From NCBI GenBank assembly GCA_023333565.1, contig JAJKFH010001650.1, forward strand, positions 1 to 64,000: 64,000 nt of DNA, written 5' to 3'. The translations under genes were made by a program, and so were the position numbers. Every line of letters begins with the position of its first letter. Within the stretch, counting starts at the first letter, position 1. This document shows positions 12,101 to 24,100 of this stretch, piece after piece. This stretch comes from Puffinus mauretanicus (taxonomy: Eukaryota; Chordata; Aves; Procellariiformes; Procellariidae). The notes below the pieces were generated by a model. That model saw only the letters and a program-made list of their open reading frames with translations, made no database searches and was not told the origin of the DNA.

Positions 12101-15100
12101 TGTTTTCAGGCTTCCATTAACTTCATTACATCACAGGATGACAGTAAATCAGTAAGTACATCCGCCATGAGACCTTACTGTAGTGTCCTATGTGCATTCT
12201 CCAGCGCAGAGAGCTTGCCTCTTCCTTCTGCGTGTGCTCACTTCCAGCTCTGCAAGTCTCACTGTTGGCTCTTACACTGTCTTCTTCAGTCCTCCACTGT
12301 TTGTACAAAGTTTGTACAAATGCACTAAGTCTTAAATATTGTCAATTTGAAAACTTGATGCAAGTGTTTTTGCACCTTTTATTCCCGTTTACCCTTGCAG
12401 CTTTCACTCATGTAGTTTTAGCTGGCTTACTCAATTCCTGCTTCTACTGTCTTTAGTATTAGATGTTTTGTTCACTTCCACACAGCATGCAACAGTGATG
12501 ACATCTACGTCAAACCTCAGACTCTTGTCTCTGCTCTTATGTCTGCATTTCTAACTGGAGCCCTAGCTGGGTCTCAGTTCATTTTCATACCCAGCTTTTG
12601 CCAATACCCATTCCTGGCTGATGTTTCCCTACTGCATTTTCCATTCATGATGCTTACATTCTCCAAGCTTCAACATACTCATGCCGTACCCCTCTGACCC
12701 TTGCAGCTGCCACTTGTATGGCAGATTCTTCCTTGTGTCCTGGCCTTCTCTGTAACCCACTGGTCCTGTCGTGACCCTGACTTGTCTGAATCTCTTTGCC
12801 TGTCCACAATACTTCCACCAGAGGGTTTGGGGTTTGCTCCAGTAGCATTCCCCCCCAGTCTGGTAGCTGGAGTCAGCAGCACAGCTGAGGAATTGAGCTC
12901 AGGTGCTTGGATTTTTCTTATTCACTTGCATGGCAGAGACATCTTGCTGCCCTAACTGCTTGTTTCTCTTCTCTCCCTCTCCCTCTCTCTCTTTTCTTTT
13001 TCCTCTGCCTTTCCCCCTGTTGTGTGGTATTGACACAAGCAGACCAAGCCAGGCGTCATTCAGCCTCTTTCCCGAGTGCGACAAAATGCTGCCTCATATA
13101 ATTTGGAGGACGGGGACAGCCCCAATCCCTTCCAGCAACCTGAGCTGTGCTTCAATATCCAGAACTCTGTAAGTGGCCTGCAGTTCCTTCTTGCTAAGCT
13201 ATGTCTATCCGCCCTAGGTTGCTATGGTGCCACTTTTTCTGGTGGGTAGGCTGAACACACCCTCTCAGCGGTGATTTTGTAGTTTAAAGATCACATGCCT
13301 TTGCTCAGGCTGGTCTTGTTTATGTATCAGTCTGGATGCCCTGGGTAAGAACCCATACTCTTCACAAATAGAGTCACGGTCAGTGCATCCCATTCATTTT
13401 TCTAACGTAGACGAGCCTCACCAGCCTGCCTGGTGTATTCACTTACCCATTCAAGAAGTAGCATTGTTGAAACTGTATTGTGGCCGAAATCCCAGAGCAG
13501 TTATGGTTTTAGATCCTTATTTATGAGGTGTTGCGTTCTCTTGAGGCATATATCTTTCGGAACCTTTATCTATCGATGTCTTGCATCTTGGAGCAAGAGC
13601 TAATACCATCTTGCTGATAATAAGTTTTATAATGTGCAAAATGATTGGTTTTGAAAGATTCATATTCCCTGGGCTGTATGTTGATGGGAGAGAAAGATTC
13701 AGGTCTTTTGGTCTTTGTCGTGACAGAAGACTTGTACACCTACAATATAACCCTTCTTTTTTTATTGAAGCTTGTATGACATGATACCAAATTAGAGACC
13801 TGATTTGCAGACAAACAGCTATATATAATCCATGTAATTGGCCAAGATTCACATACTTTACAATCTCTTCTGATCTTGATGTGCTGTTCTTTAGCCTATG
13901 CAGAAGGGAACATAATCAAACAACATAATTTAGCCTCAGAACAGGACAAAGAAAAACCACAAACACCTGAAACTGAGTTAGTGCAGCTAGAGGGATTGAA
14001 GAAATGAAGCAACTAAAGGGGATTTGCTTTCTAATAGAAAGGAAGGTGGTGGTGTCATTTCCCGTCCTACTCCCATTCATTTCTGTGATGCTTTGAGCCG
14101 GTCACCCCAACTCTTCTTCCTGAATGTGACAGGAGTGGTCACAGGGAAGATATGTGAGGAAAAGACCAGCAAAGACAAGTGACAAGCAGTAGGAGGGTCC
14201 TCTTGGACCTTATCAGATGTTTCTGAATAAGTAGAATTCTGTGAAGGGAAAATTTGAGATCAAAGGCAGGTCTTCTCCAGATTATAGATCCCTGAATGGG
14301 TTGCCACTTTGGTTTAGGAGACTGTGACTATTAGCCTTGAAGTAAGTAGAAGTACACGCTGGTCATTTTATAAATAGAAGTACAATAGCCACCGCAAAAA
14401 CCAAATGAGACTAATAGATCCCTTCCCATGAAGAAGGCCCTTTTAGTCAGAAGTGCCAGATAAGGCCAGGGCTTATCTTTAATTTTTTAATAAACTAAAT
14501 GTGGCTTGTTCAGTCCTAAGTAGGGATCAGTTAACTGTATAGCTGTCTTATTCCAGCCCCAAAAGCCCACTGATTCAAGTAGGCACGTGCTAGTTGAACT
14601 GGGTGGAAATCCCTAAGGACTGTGACAGCAATATGGTCCCTTAGCCAAGAGATCAGTCGCAAAATTCTGGTCGAGTCAGTGGGGATCTGTACCACCAGAA
14701 GTATCATTCCTCCACCATCCAAGAAATAAAACAGGACTGTGATACATGTGCTGCTTTATATAGTATCTATACAATACTCTCCTCTTGTTTCTGCCCAAGG
14801 CTGCAGGAGCTCTCTCTTATATATTCCACTCTTCAGGCTTTGCAGGCTGAGAGTTGTGCTGTGTTTCTCCCATGTTCAGTTTTTTATAACATCTGTGGTT
14901 ATCTTTACCTTCTGTCTTTGTCCCTGTAGCAAAAGCCACCTTCACCACCCTCTCCTGACGAGATCCCCATCAATGTCAAGCAAGCATACAAGACCTTTGC
15001 AGCAGTGCCCTTGTCACACCCTCTGCTTGAGATACAGGTACCTAGTGCTGGCTGGGGGTGATGATACACAGTGGTACAAACAGAAGATGGAGCGTTGCAG

Positions 15101-18100
15101 GTGAGCAAGGGAAGTGTGAGAACAGGAAGGAGGTAGTGATTTGTTTCCTCCAAAGAAAGCTGTCCTGAAGGAGCGACATGTTGAGGTCCCCTTGGAAGTT
15201 GGCGTCTATTCATGTTGCGGACGGCACTCTGCAGAGTCCTGTCCGTAAACATATCAAGTCCTGAAAGCTCATTGAATTTCATGTCGCTGTTATTTTCCCC
15301 GGACATTAGGATGCTGTTGTATAACTGCTGTTCTGATATAACGAAAAAACTCTCTGAACTTCCAAAGTCCAGGGCCAGGCTAAACCTGTTCTGAGGAATT
15401 TTTTATTAGATTTTGATCTTTAACTTAATTGGAATTATTCTTTCTCCCCTCCATGTATTTGAATCATGGAACCATTCAGGTTAGATGAGGCCTCTGGAGA
15501 TCTGCCTCAGCCCTCCGTGCAAAACAGGGCAACCTTTGAAGTTGTATGAGGTTGCTCAGGCCCAGTCCACTTGAGTTTTGAATTTCCAAAAATGGAGATT
15601 CTGAGGTCACTGTGGGCAATCTCTTCAAGTGTATGACCATCTCTGCTGTGAAGAGGTTTTTTTCTATATGTTTTATAAGAATTTCTTTTACCACAACTTG
15701 TGTCTGTTGTCTCTCATTCTTTTGCTGTGCACCTCTGAGAGTCTGGCTTTGTGCCCTGTAACCCCCCTCTAGGAGGTTGAATACAGGAATTAGATCCCCC
15801 TCTCCTGAGCCTCCTCTTTTCCAGGCTGAACAAGCACAGCCTTCTGAGCCCGTTTTCAAATGTCATGTGCTGCAGCCCCCTAAATCATTCTGATGGTCTT
15901 CCACTTGACATGGTGCAGTTTGTTAGTGGCATTCTTGTACTGGGGGGCCCCAAACGCTGCTCTTGTAAGTGCTGAATAAGAGGAAGGACTGCTTCCCTGG
16001 ACCTGCTGGCTGCACTCCAGCAGCCCAGTATGTGGCCAGCCCTTACTCTGCAAAGGCATTCTCCTGACCCACGTTCAGCGTGGTGTTGAGGCATCGCCCG
16101 TGCTGTCTGCCCTACCTGTGCTTCCTGAAGAGCTTGTATTCCTGCATGGCAGCACTCCAGTTACGCCAGACCTCTGGAGCTCTCTGTTTATAGACAATCA
16201 TACTATCACTTCATTCACTAAACTAAAGCAAAACACTGTCCCCTTTGACACCTCGTGTTTGGAAAGACCCTCTGTTCTCTTTATCATCTTACTGCTTTCC
16301 TTTTCACCTGTTCCTATCTGAATTCTTGCTGGCACATCTTTGATGCAAATGAGATCTCCTATTTCACAGATTTCTTCCTACTGCAGTGTAGTTTGTTTCT
16401 CTCTTTCTTTTTTTCTTTCTTTCTTTCTTCCTGAATCTTAATTGACAACCTTTCCTTACATGTCAATAGGTCACGCTCACCTTTTTCATAATCATGCTAT
16501 ACTGGGAGCTATGGCTATTCTGCAGTGACATGTGACAGCAACTTTGTGTTATATCTAAGCTAATCCTGTCCTGACACTGTCTACCTTGCCGTGCGTTGGT
16601 GCTCGTCTGGCCTCATATCGATCTGGTTTGGTAAATTAATATGGGTCACAAGTCTGTCTTTACTGTTTGTAGGGTTGATTTTTGGCCATTTTAGCTTTAT
16701 AGACTGATTTACTCGGAGGTAGATGACTGTCAGTAGAAGCTCAGGGAAGTTGTTAACTAAGTCGAGGATGAAAAGGAAGTGGAACTTGTCTCTTGGCATC
16801 TGCAACCCACCAGATGACCTAAGTTCATGAGTCAGATTGTATCTTGTACGAGATGATTTCTCCAGCCTTATAGTATCTAGCTGATATATCGTGGTTTAAG
16901 AAACAATTACTGATCCTGAAGTAGATCACCTTGTATTTTGCACTATTAAATTAAATTCTTTTCATCCTCCTCAAATCAACCTGTCACTCCAGGATGATAT
17001 TCCAAACTATTTTGAATTTTGACAATGCTAGTCCCCATTCAATGGAGTGGGATGAACGAAATAATTTGCAGAGGTCTCGGACAACTCCGCATTTCTGTGA
17101 ATCTGTATTCTGGTCTTTGCCGTTGACAAATTTTATTCACACCTTCCTGGTTTCTGAGTCAAATTTGACAATGAAAATATTAAGCAAGATTGGTCACAAA
17201 ACTGATCTTTGAAGTCTCAGACAAACCTATGCAGTTTCTTTGTTTCACAAATTATTTATATTATCAAAGGAGGATATTAGATTAATCTTCATTGCACCTG
17301 TTCTATTTTAATCTTTTCTATTTATTTTTGTTTTAATTATATTCATCCGTGAATGTTTGTCTTGCTGAAATTGAACAGACCGATAGCTCCGCTAAGCAAA
17401 TTATTTTTGCATGCTTCTTGATTTTTAAGAATATATTAGCTATTTTTTAGACATGATCTGCCACCCAAATAAACAGGTCAATTAAAAATCCATGCTTGTC
17501 AGACTTGCAGTTTCACAAGTCATTTCATTCAGAATTGTTGAACAGTGATTATCTTGTCCCTGCAGGTGAGTGTATTGAGCTCTTAGGTTTTCTTCTGTGT
17601 TAGCAGCAATAATTTCTATTTCCAGACACTTGCTTCTTAGCTAGAAGCTTTTTTCTTTTTTTTTTTGCCTTCTTCCCTTCTCTGTTATTGTGCTCCTTAC
17701 TTATACAAAATTAAAACTTTCTGTTAGATTTTGGAGTGCGTTTGAATAAAGTTAAAGTTGAAGGTAGTCTACTTGCTCTCTTCTTGTGGTTCCTTTTCAT
17801 TTGTATAGTTAAAAAACTTTCATACTTCTAGTAACTTTTTGGCAGTTCTCTATTTACCCTTACTGATTTCTGGTTCACAGATGGATTTTGTGGATCAATT
17901 TCTTTTTCTGCCCCCTGTAGTTCTATTCATCCAGTATTCTGTTATTTATTCTGGTAAATACGGATTTCTTTCTTTCCTGACAGTGTTGCTACTTCTTAGA
18001 AGTAAATTTTCAATAGTTGCGTCTTTGATTTAAAGAAAGTCTAAGCCTCTTCCATCTTAAGCTAAGTTCTCTGTTTCTGTTCTTCACCTATTGCCCCACG

Positions 18101-21100
18101 TTTTTCTGTTTCTGCCCTTTTAAAAGTTGTCACCATCTGTTTCTGTTTAGCCCTTAATTTAACATAAATCCTTATTACTCACGATTGCTAAGCCTAAAGT
18201 GGCATGGTCTAGAGTTAATTCTGGGACTGTTTTGTGAACCAGCCCTTCAGCTAACGTCCGGGACTGCTGCTCTCTATGTGGCATTGGTGACACTTGGCTG
18301 GAGGGCAGGAGTGGTGGTAGAAAACTTTCTTTTTAGAACGTGCCCGTTTCTCTGTATTCTTAGGAATTGCCTGGTCAGACCAGCACAGAGAATCCCAAAA
18401 CTGCCCTGGAGGTGAGTTCTGGCGGCTGGAGCTGGAACTAGGATGGGGCTTGCACGGATTCGGGGGCTTTCGGGGCTGTGGATGTGGAGACAGGATGACA
18501 GCGTGGGCGCGCAGAGGAGGGCTGGGGAGGAGGAAGAGGGTGGGGAGCGTGTGGCTGGGGTGGGCGGGCGCGGGGCGTGCGCGGGGGGCGAGGCGGAGAG
18601 GGAGGTTTGGCTCGGTCGCTCTGTGGACAGTGCCGGTGTGGCTCTTGCAGGTGGCCACACACAGCCCCGGCGGACTGCACAGCCCTGAGCAGAGATCCTT
18701 CCGCGAGAGGCAGAAGTATTTCGAAATTGAGGTGAAGCAACAGCAGATGGATAAGCCTCCCAAGCGTGTCTCTCTAGTAGGAGAGGATGACCTGAAGAAA
18801 ATGAAAGAGGAGGAAGGTATGTTGGAATCTGTGCAAGGAAATTTGGCCTGTTAAGTGAATCCTTTCTCCGTGGGAGGCATGAGAGGCTGTTTGAATTTGT
18901 CCAGAGCATTAGAAACCTTCTCATTTTCACTTAGTAGTTCAGGAACATGAATGCATTTTAAGACAAGAGTAAGCTTATAAAAGATAGAAAGGAAGGTAAG
19001 AAAAAGAAATTGCAACTTGTCATTTTGAGTTTCTTCAATGCGATGTGGCCAAAAGAATCACAGGTCCAACATAAGAAGTTATCTGGGTATGTTAGACTCT
19101 TACTGTTGGCTAAAAGAGAGCTGTAGGAGATGCAAAGATCAAGATATAAAGTATGGAAGGAGAAACTGTAGAGTAATGATGAGTTTCAGGCTTGCATTTG
19201 GGTTTGTTTTGAGATTTGCTAAGAGGGATAGATGAGGAGAAACATCACCTCTAATCAGGATATCTCTGAGTACTAGAATTTAAAAAAAAAAAAAAAAAAA
19301 AATCCCTCTGGGGAAGAGAGATCCCATGGTGAAGATCGTCCAGACAATAAATTAAGTTTTATCTTACTCAGGATGAAACATCCCAATCAAATATCTCAAA
19401 GTGATAAGTTACATCCTCTGAATCTTTGCAATTCCAGCACTTACACAAAGATTTCTGCTGCTTTGGGCTCCCACTGCTGGCAAACTGCAGCATTAGAAAT
19501 TTCAGCATATAGGCACACCTACTGTTACAAGTGTTCTGTTTGCAAAAAAATGTTTATTTTAAAAACATTTAATAAAAGAGGCCAAGCAGCGTTATTACTT
19601 TGCAGTTATGGTAGACAGGTCAGAATAGAATAGACTATATCACTTGAAAGGGACCTACAACGATCATCCAGTCCAACTGCCCGACCAATTCAGGGCTGAC
19701 CAAAAGCTAAAACATATTATTAAGGGCATTGTCCAAATGCCTCTCAAACATTGACAGGCACGGGGCATCGACCACCTCTCTAGGAAGCCTGTTCCACTGT
19801 TTGACCACCCTCTCGGTAAAGAAATGCTTCCTAATGTCAAGTCTGAACCTCCCCTGCCACAGCTTTGAGCCATTCCCAGGTGTCCTGTCCCTGGATCCCA
19901 GGGAGAAGAGACCAGCACCTCCCTCTCCATGTCCCCTCCTCAGGAAGCTGCAGAGAGCAATGAGGTCGTCCCTCAGCCTCTTTTCTCCAAACTAGACAAA
20001 CCCAGAGTCCTCGGCCACTCCTCTAGGACATGCCTTCCAGCCCTGCCACCAGCTTGGTTGCCCTCCTCTGGATGCATTCCAGTACCTTCACATCCTTCTT
20101 AAATGGTGGGGCCCAAAACTGCACACAGTACTCGAGGTGAGGCCGCACCAACGCTGAATACAGTGGGATAATCTCCTCTCTTGACCAGCTGGTTATGCTG
20201 TGTTTGATGCACCCCAGGATGTGCTTTGCCCTCTTGGTGCCAGGGCACACTGCTGGCTCCTGTTGAGCTTGCTGCCAACCAGCACCCCCAGATCCCTTTC
20301 TGCAGGGCTGCTCTCCAGCCACTCCTCTCCCAATTTATACTTGTGCCTGGCATTACCCTGACCCAGGTGCAGAATCCGACATTTGTCCTTGTTAATTTTC
20401 ATGCTCTTGATGATTGCCCAATCCCTCTGCAAGGCCTCGTGTCCCTTGAGAGAGTCCAGAGCACCTCCCAGTTTGCTATCATAAGCAAACGTGCTAATGG
20501 TGCATTCAGCTCCTGCATCCAGGTTGTTGATAAAAATATTGAGCAGAACGGGCCCTAGAATTGTGCCCTGAGGAACACCGCTGGTGACTGGTTGCCTGCC
20601 GAATACCCGCCGGCAGAGAGCAGCCTGCGCTCTGGCCCCTTGTGCCCCTGATCCTCTCGTGACCTATTTGTCTGCCTGCCTAATGGTTCTCCCCGGTCCG
20701 CTGCTGTGTGTGGAGGTTCAGCACCAGCTCTCCAGGTTTTGGTCCCTCCAGGAGGCAAGTGGGAAGATCGGACTCCACATGTCTATGCAGATTCCTAGGG
20801 CTGTCCATTCTGGGGAGGGGGAAGAAGAGTCTACACACAACTTCCAGTTTGAGTGGAATAGCACGATGAACTGTTGGAAGTCTGTTCTACAGAGCGTCCA
20901 GGAATGGAAGTTTAGTGAATAAGGAAGGAGGGACTGAGGGAATGGTGTAAAGTTTGTTACATCTGAAGCATTAGTGGAGTGGAGGAGAAACAAAGGCATC
21001 CATGGAGAGCGTATGGACTTAAAACAGCACAAACTTGCAGGGATGATGAGCGTAAGGACCTGCCTGGGGTTGCATCCTTGTGGGGGTTTAGCGAGTGCTT

Positions 21101-24100
21101 TATGGTATGAGTCTGTCTTTATTTTGGCAGCTCGAAAACTGCAGCAGAAACGTACCCTTCTGTTGGAGGAAGAGGCAGAAGAGGATGAGATGGTAAAACA
21201 GGTGCCTGAGATGAGCATGCAGTCCAGTGTCATCATTGAAGGAGTTGAGTACAAGATTGAGAGACTAAATGGAAGGAGCATCCAGGCTCCAGCAACTCGG
21301 TAAGACAAGACGGGTAGCTCAGTACCACCCACGTGTGTCAGAGGTGTCCCAGTATCAATAATTTTCAGGGAAGAGGACTGGGCAGTGTTTCTTCTTCAGC
21401 ATAGAAGTGGGCAGGTTTTTCCAGCTCTTTCTTTTCAAAAGAATAGCTTCTTTAGCTGTGCACTTGGCTATGTAGAGATGTTGATTTTTAGAGATGGCTA
21501 ATTCAAGATAAGCCCTGATGCTGAACCTAGGTTTGGGGTTTTTTTAGGCTTTGGTTTCCTGGTTTTCCTGGACTTGTCCTTCAGGTTGCCTTGATGTTGT
21601 TTTTCTAATTCTTGGGCATAGAACTGGAGAATGAGAAAAGGCTTCTCGTGAGACTTCAGATAAAAATAAGGTTGCACTAGAATAAAGCTGAAGCTGACCT
21701 TATCTAACTCTCTCCTCTGAGTCTTTGGTACAGACATTCTTCTCCTCACAAACACTTTTATTGTCAGTCTTAGAGCGGCTGAAAACACTTACCCTGTCAT
21801 TTTGAATCTCATTTCTCTCCATTGTTTCTGTCCAGTCTCTGTTGAGGAACTTGTCACACGATTAATGCACTGAGACCTTCCACCTCCTGTGCTGACAGGG
21901 CAACTCTAAGGAAGGACAGCAGCCAAATGCAAACCAGCTTCTTGGTTTGATGCGAAGGCCTACTTATCCCTACTGTTTTCATATTGAAATGTGGGAGGTT
22001 AGAGAACAGTAAGGCTGGATTCATCAGATGACTTACGGTTGCTTATTATTTATGCTTGAACAAAGGTGAGGCAGTGGAATAGACTGAATTTGTGTTTCTT
22101 GAAATATTTTTTGTCATGCCTGAACAGAAACTGAAATTTAATCAAAATAAACTTGAGCAGTAAAAACAAGGGCTCAGAGTCACGATGAACTTCTTTACTG
22201 CCAACTGAGCCACAGTAACTGTGTGCATGTTCTTAACTTGTGGAAAACAGGCTTGTGTGACCTCCTTTCATTACAGATCAAACTGAGTAGTATCTGCGCG
22301 TGCACAACTGCAGATGGTAACTACAGCTCAGCTGGTCTGAAGTTTGCAGTAATTTGGTTATGAGCATAAAGCCCCAGTGTGTCAAGCAGTTGCACGTAGA
22401 GTGGCTACATTGAGAATCGCTGTTCTGAGATCACTCAGGATTTGTCCCTTGCCCAGATGTGCATTCACTTACAACCTGGGAGGATCATCCTTTGTTAACA
22501 CTCACGCATATCTGACATTAGCAAAGGGAGAAGCTGGAAGCAGCCAGGCTGCGCATCATGTAATGGCAGCCGGAAAGAGCCAGGCTAGAACTGTGCAAGA
22601 ACTTGTCAACAAACACGATGCTTTACATTTGAAGAGTGTGTGTATTAGTGGATGGTTGACCTCCAAATGAAGAAAATAAGTTCTGATGCTAGAGAGCGTG
22701 AACATTTATGAAATCAAGGAAATGCTTGCAGCAGTGGAGAAGGAGCTGTTGAGCAAAATCATTAAGAATTGTGTCTTCAAACTGAACTAGTTGTTGCTTT
22801 CTGGGGCTTGGATCTGTTCTGAACCGCTCTTGGGTATGTCAGCCTGTGGTACTGTTAGCTGACATGCTTGTTTTGCTCTAGGCCCTCTGAGGTCAATGAG
22901 AACAGCAGCTCACAGAGGAATTCACTGGAAGAGGGAATCAAGCCTGAACAGAGAACCAACTCTATGTCTGGGTAAGTGGATCAGCAGTGTCCTTTGCCCA
23001 GGAGCTGCCAGATGATGGAGCAGATGGCTTCTCCTTTTCAGCAGACATAGGGTGTAAAAGGAAGGATTTTGTGGAGAAAGGGAAACTGTGATCGGAACCA
23101 ACTTCTTAAGAGAAACTCACCTCTGTTATGTGTCCTTCCATCTCCCAAGGTGGTGTCCTTGGATGTGGTACTAAACAGTTGATTGGGGGTGTCGTTCATC
23201 ACCTTTTATCTTGAAAACAGGCAGTTAAGAGTTGTGGTGGACCAGGCCAGCCTACCTCTCACTGTTTCTCTCTCTGCCCAGGTTGAGTCCCTTATATCCT
23301 GGAGCAGGGGATCCAGTGGCACCTGTGCGGACAGCCAAAGCTGAACGGCGGCACCAGGAGCGATTGCGAATGCAGAGTCCTGAGCTTCTGAGTGGTCAAG
23401 AGAAGGAGCTTTCTCCAGCAGAACGTCGTGCTCTGGAGGCAGAGAAACGAGCAATGTGGAGGGCAGCACGGTGAGACAGAAGAACCTTCGCTGTTCTCTT
23501 CACTAGGCTAGTTCAGGAACAGGGGACCTGCTGCATGTCTTTTGGATTACATGGTATTAAAAATGGAATAAACAAGCCTTCCTAAGTCAGATGTTAGGGG
23601 AGGTTATATAGTGTCTGTTCAAACGGTGCAAAGCATCTGCTGCTTGGCTGAGCTCATCTGTTTCGGACAGCTACATGGGCGTACTCTTATATTTCAACAG
23701 TGCTTGCACAATCATGAAGACCATGGAGTTTATAAAAAATATAACTTAAACACCTTTATGTGGTGGTGAATGTATTCCTTCCCTCTCAGCACGCAGCTTC
23801 CCACCTCCTTTGTAACACATTAAAAAGATTGGTTTTTTTATTGAAGCTGCAAGGTGACACATTCAAAAAGAAAAATGGAAAGAGCATTTAACATTGTTGC
23901 TAGACTGGAAAACTTGCTGAAGCCAAGAAATTAGCAAGACGATGGCGTTCTTATCCACACAAGCTGTTTTATCAGCTATGAAAGAGTGATTAAAAATTGT
24001 TTTGGAAGAAAGAACTTTCTAGCTCAGAACTTAAGACTTGAAGCTAGTCCAGGCATTTATTGTATCATAAAAGTCCTTTCAAAAATTAGTTAAGCTGCTC

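Larger units (their letters stand above)
15038..18363 (+). other. SCRIB intron rich in old LINE sequence
   Basis: A 3.3-kb intron. It contains an antisense CR1 (15461-16170), a CTTT microsatellite (16395-16432) and, at about 16980-17215, a stretch resembling an ancient CR1/L2-type LINE in antisense (words such as AATATTAAGCAAGATTGGTC followed by ACTGATCTTTG). The remainder is AT-rich. Confidence 0.7.
18817..21130 (+). other. SCRIB intron carrying an antisense CR1
   Basis: A 2.3-kb intron. It holds an A-run of 21 (19282-19302), the antisense CR1 at 19622-20600 and a GC-rich stretch (20605-20760) beyond the CR1 5' edge that I could not classify. Confidence 0.75.

Noticed and set aside
18274..18930. 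218-codon - strand ORF (and overlapping frames)
   Set aside because: It is antisense to two firm SCRIB exons and the GC-rich intron between them; the proline/serine-rich translation is the usual shadow of such sequence.
20718..21332. 204-codon - strand ORF
   Set aside because: Antisense to SCRIB exon 21131-21299 and its flanking intron; no splice or family support.
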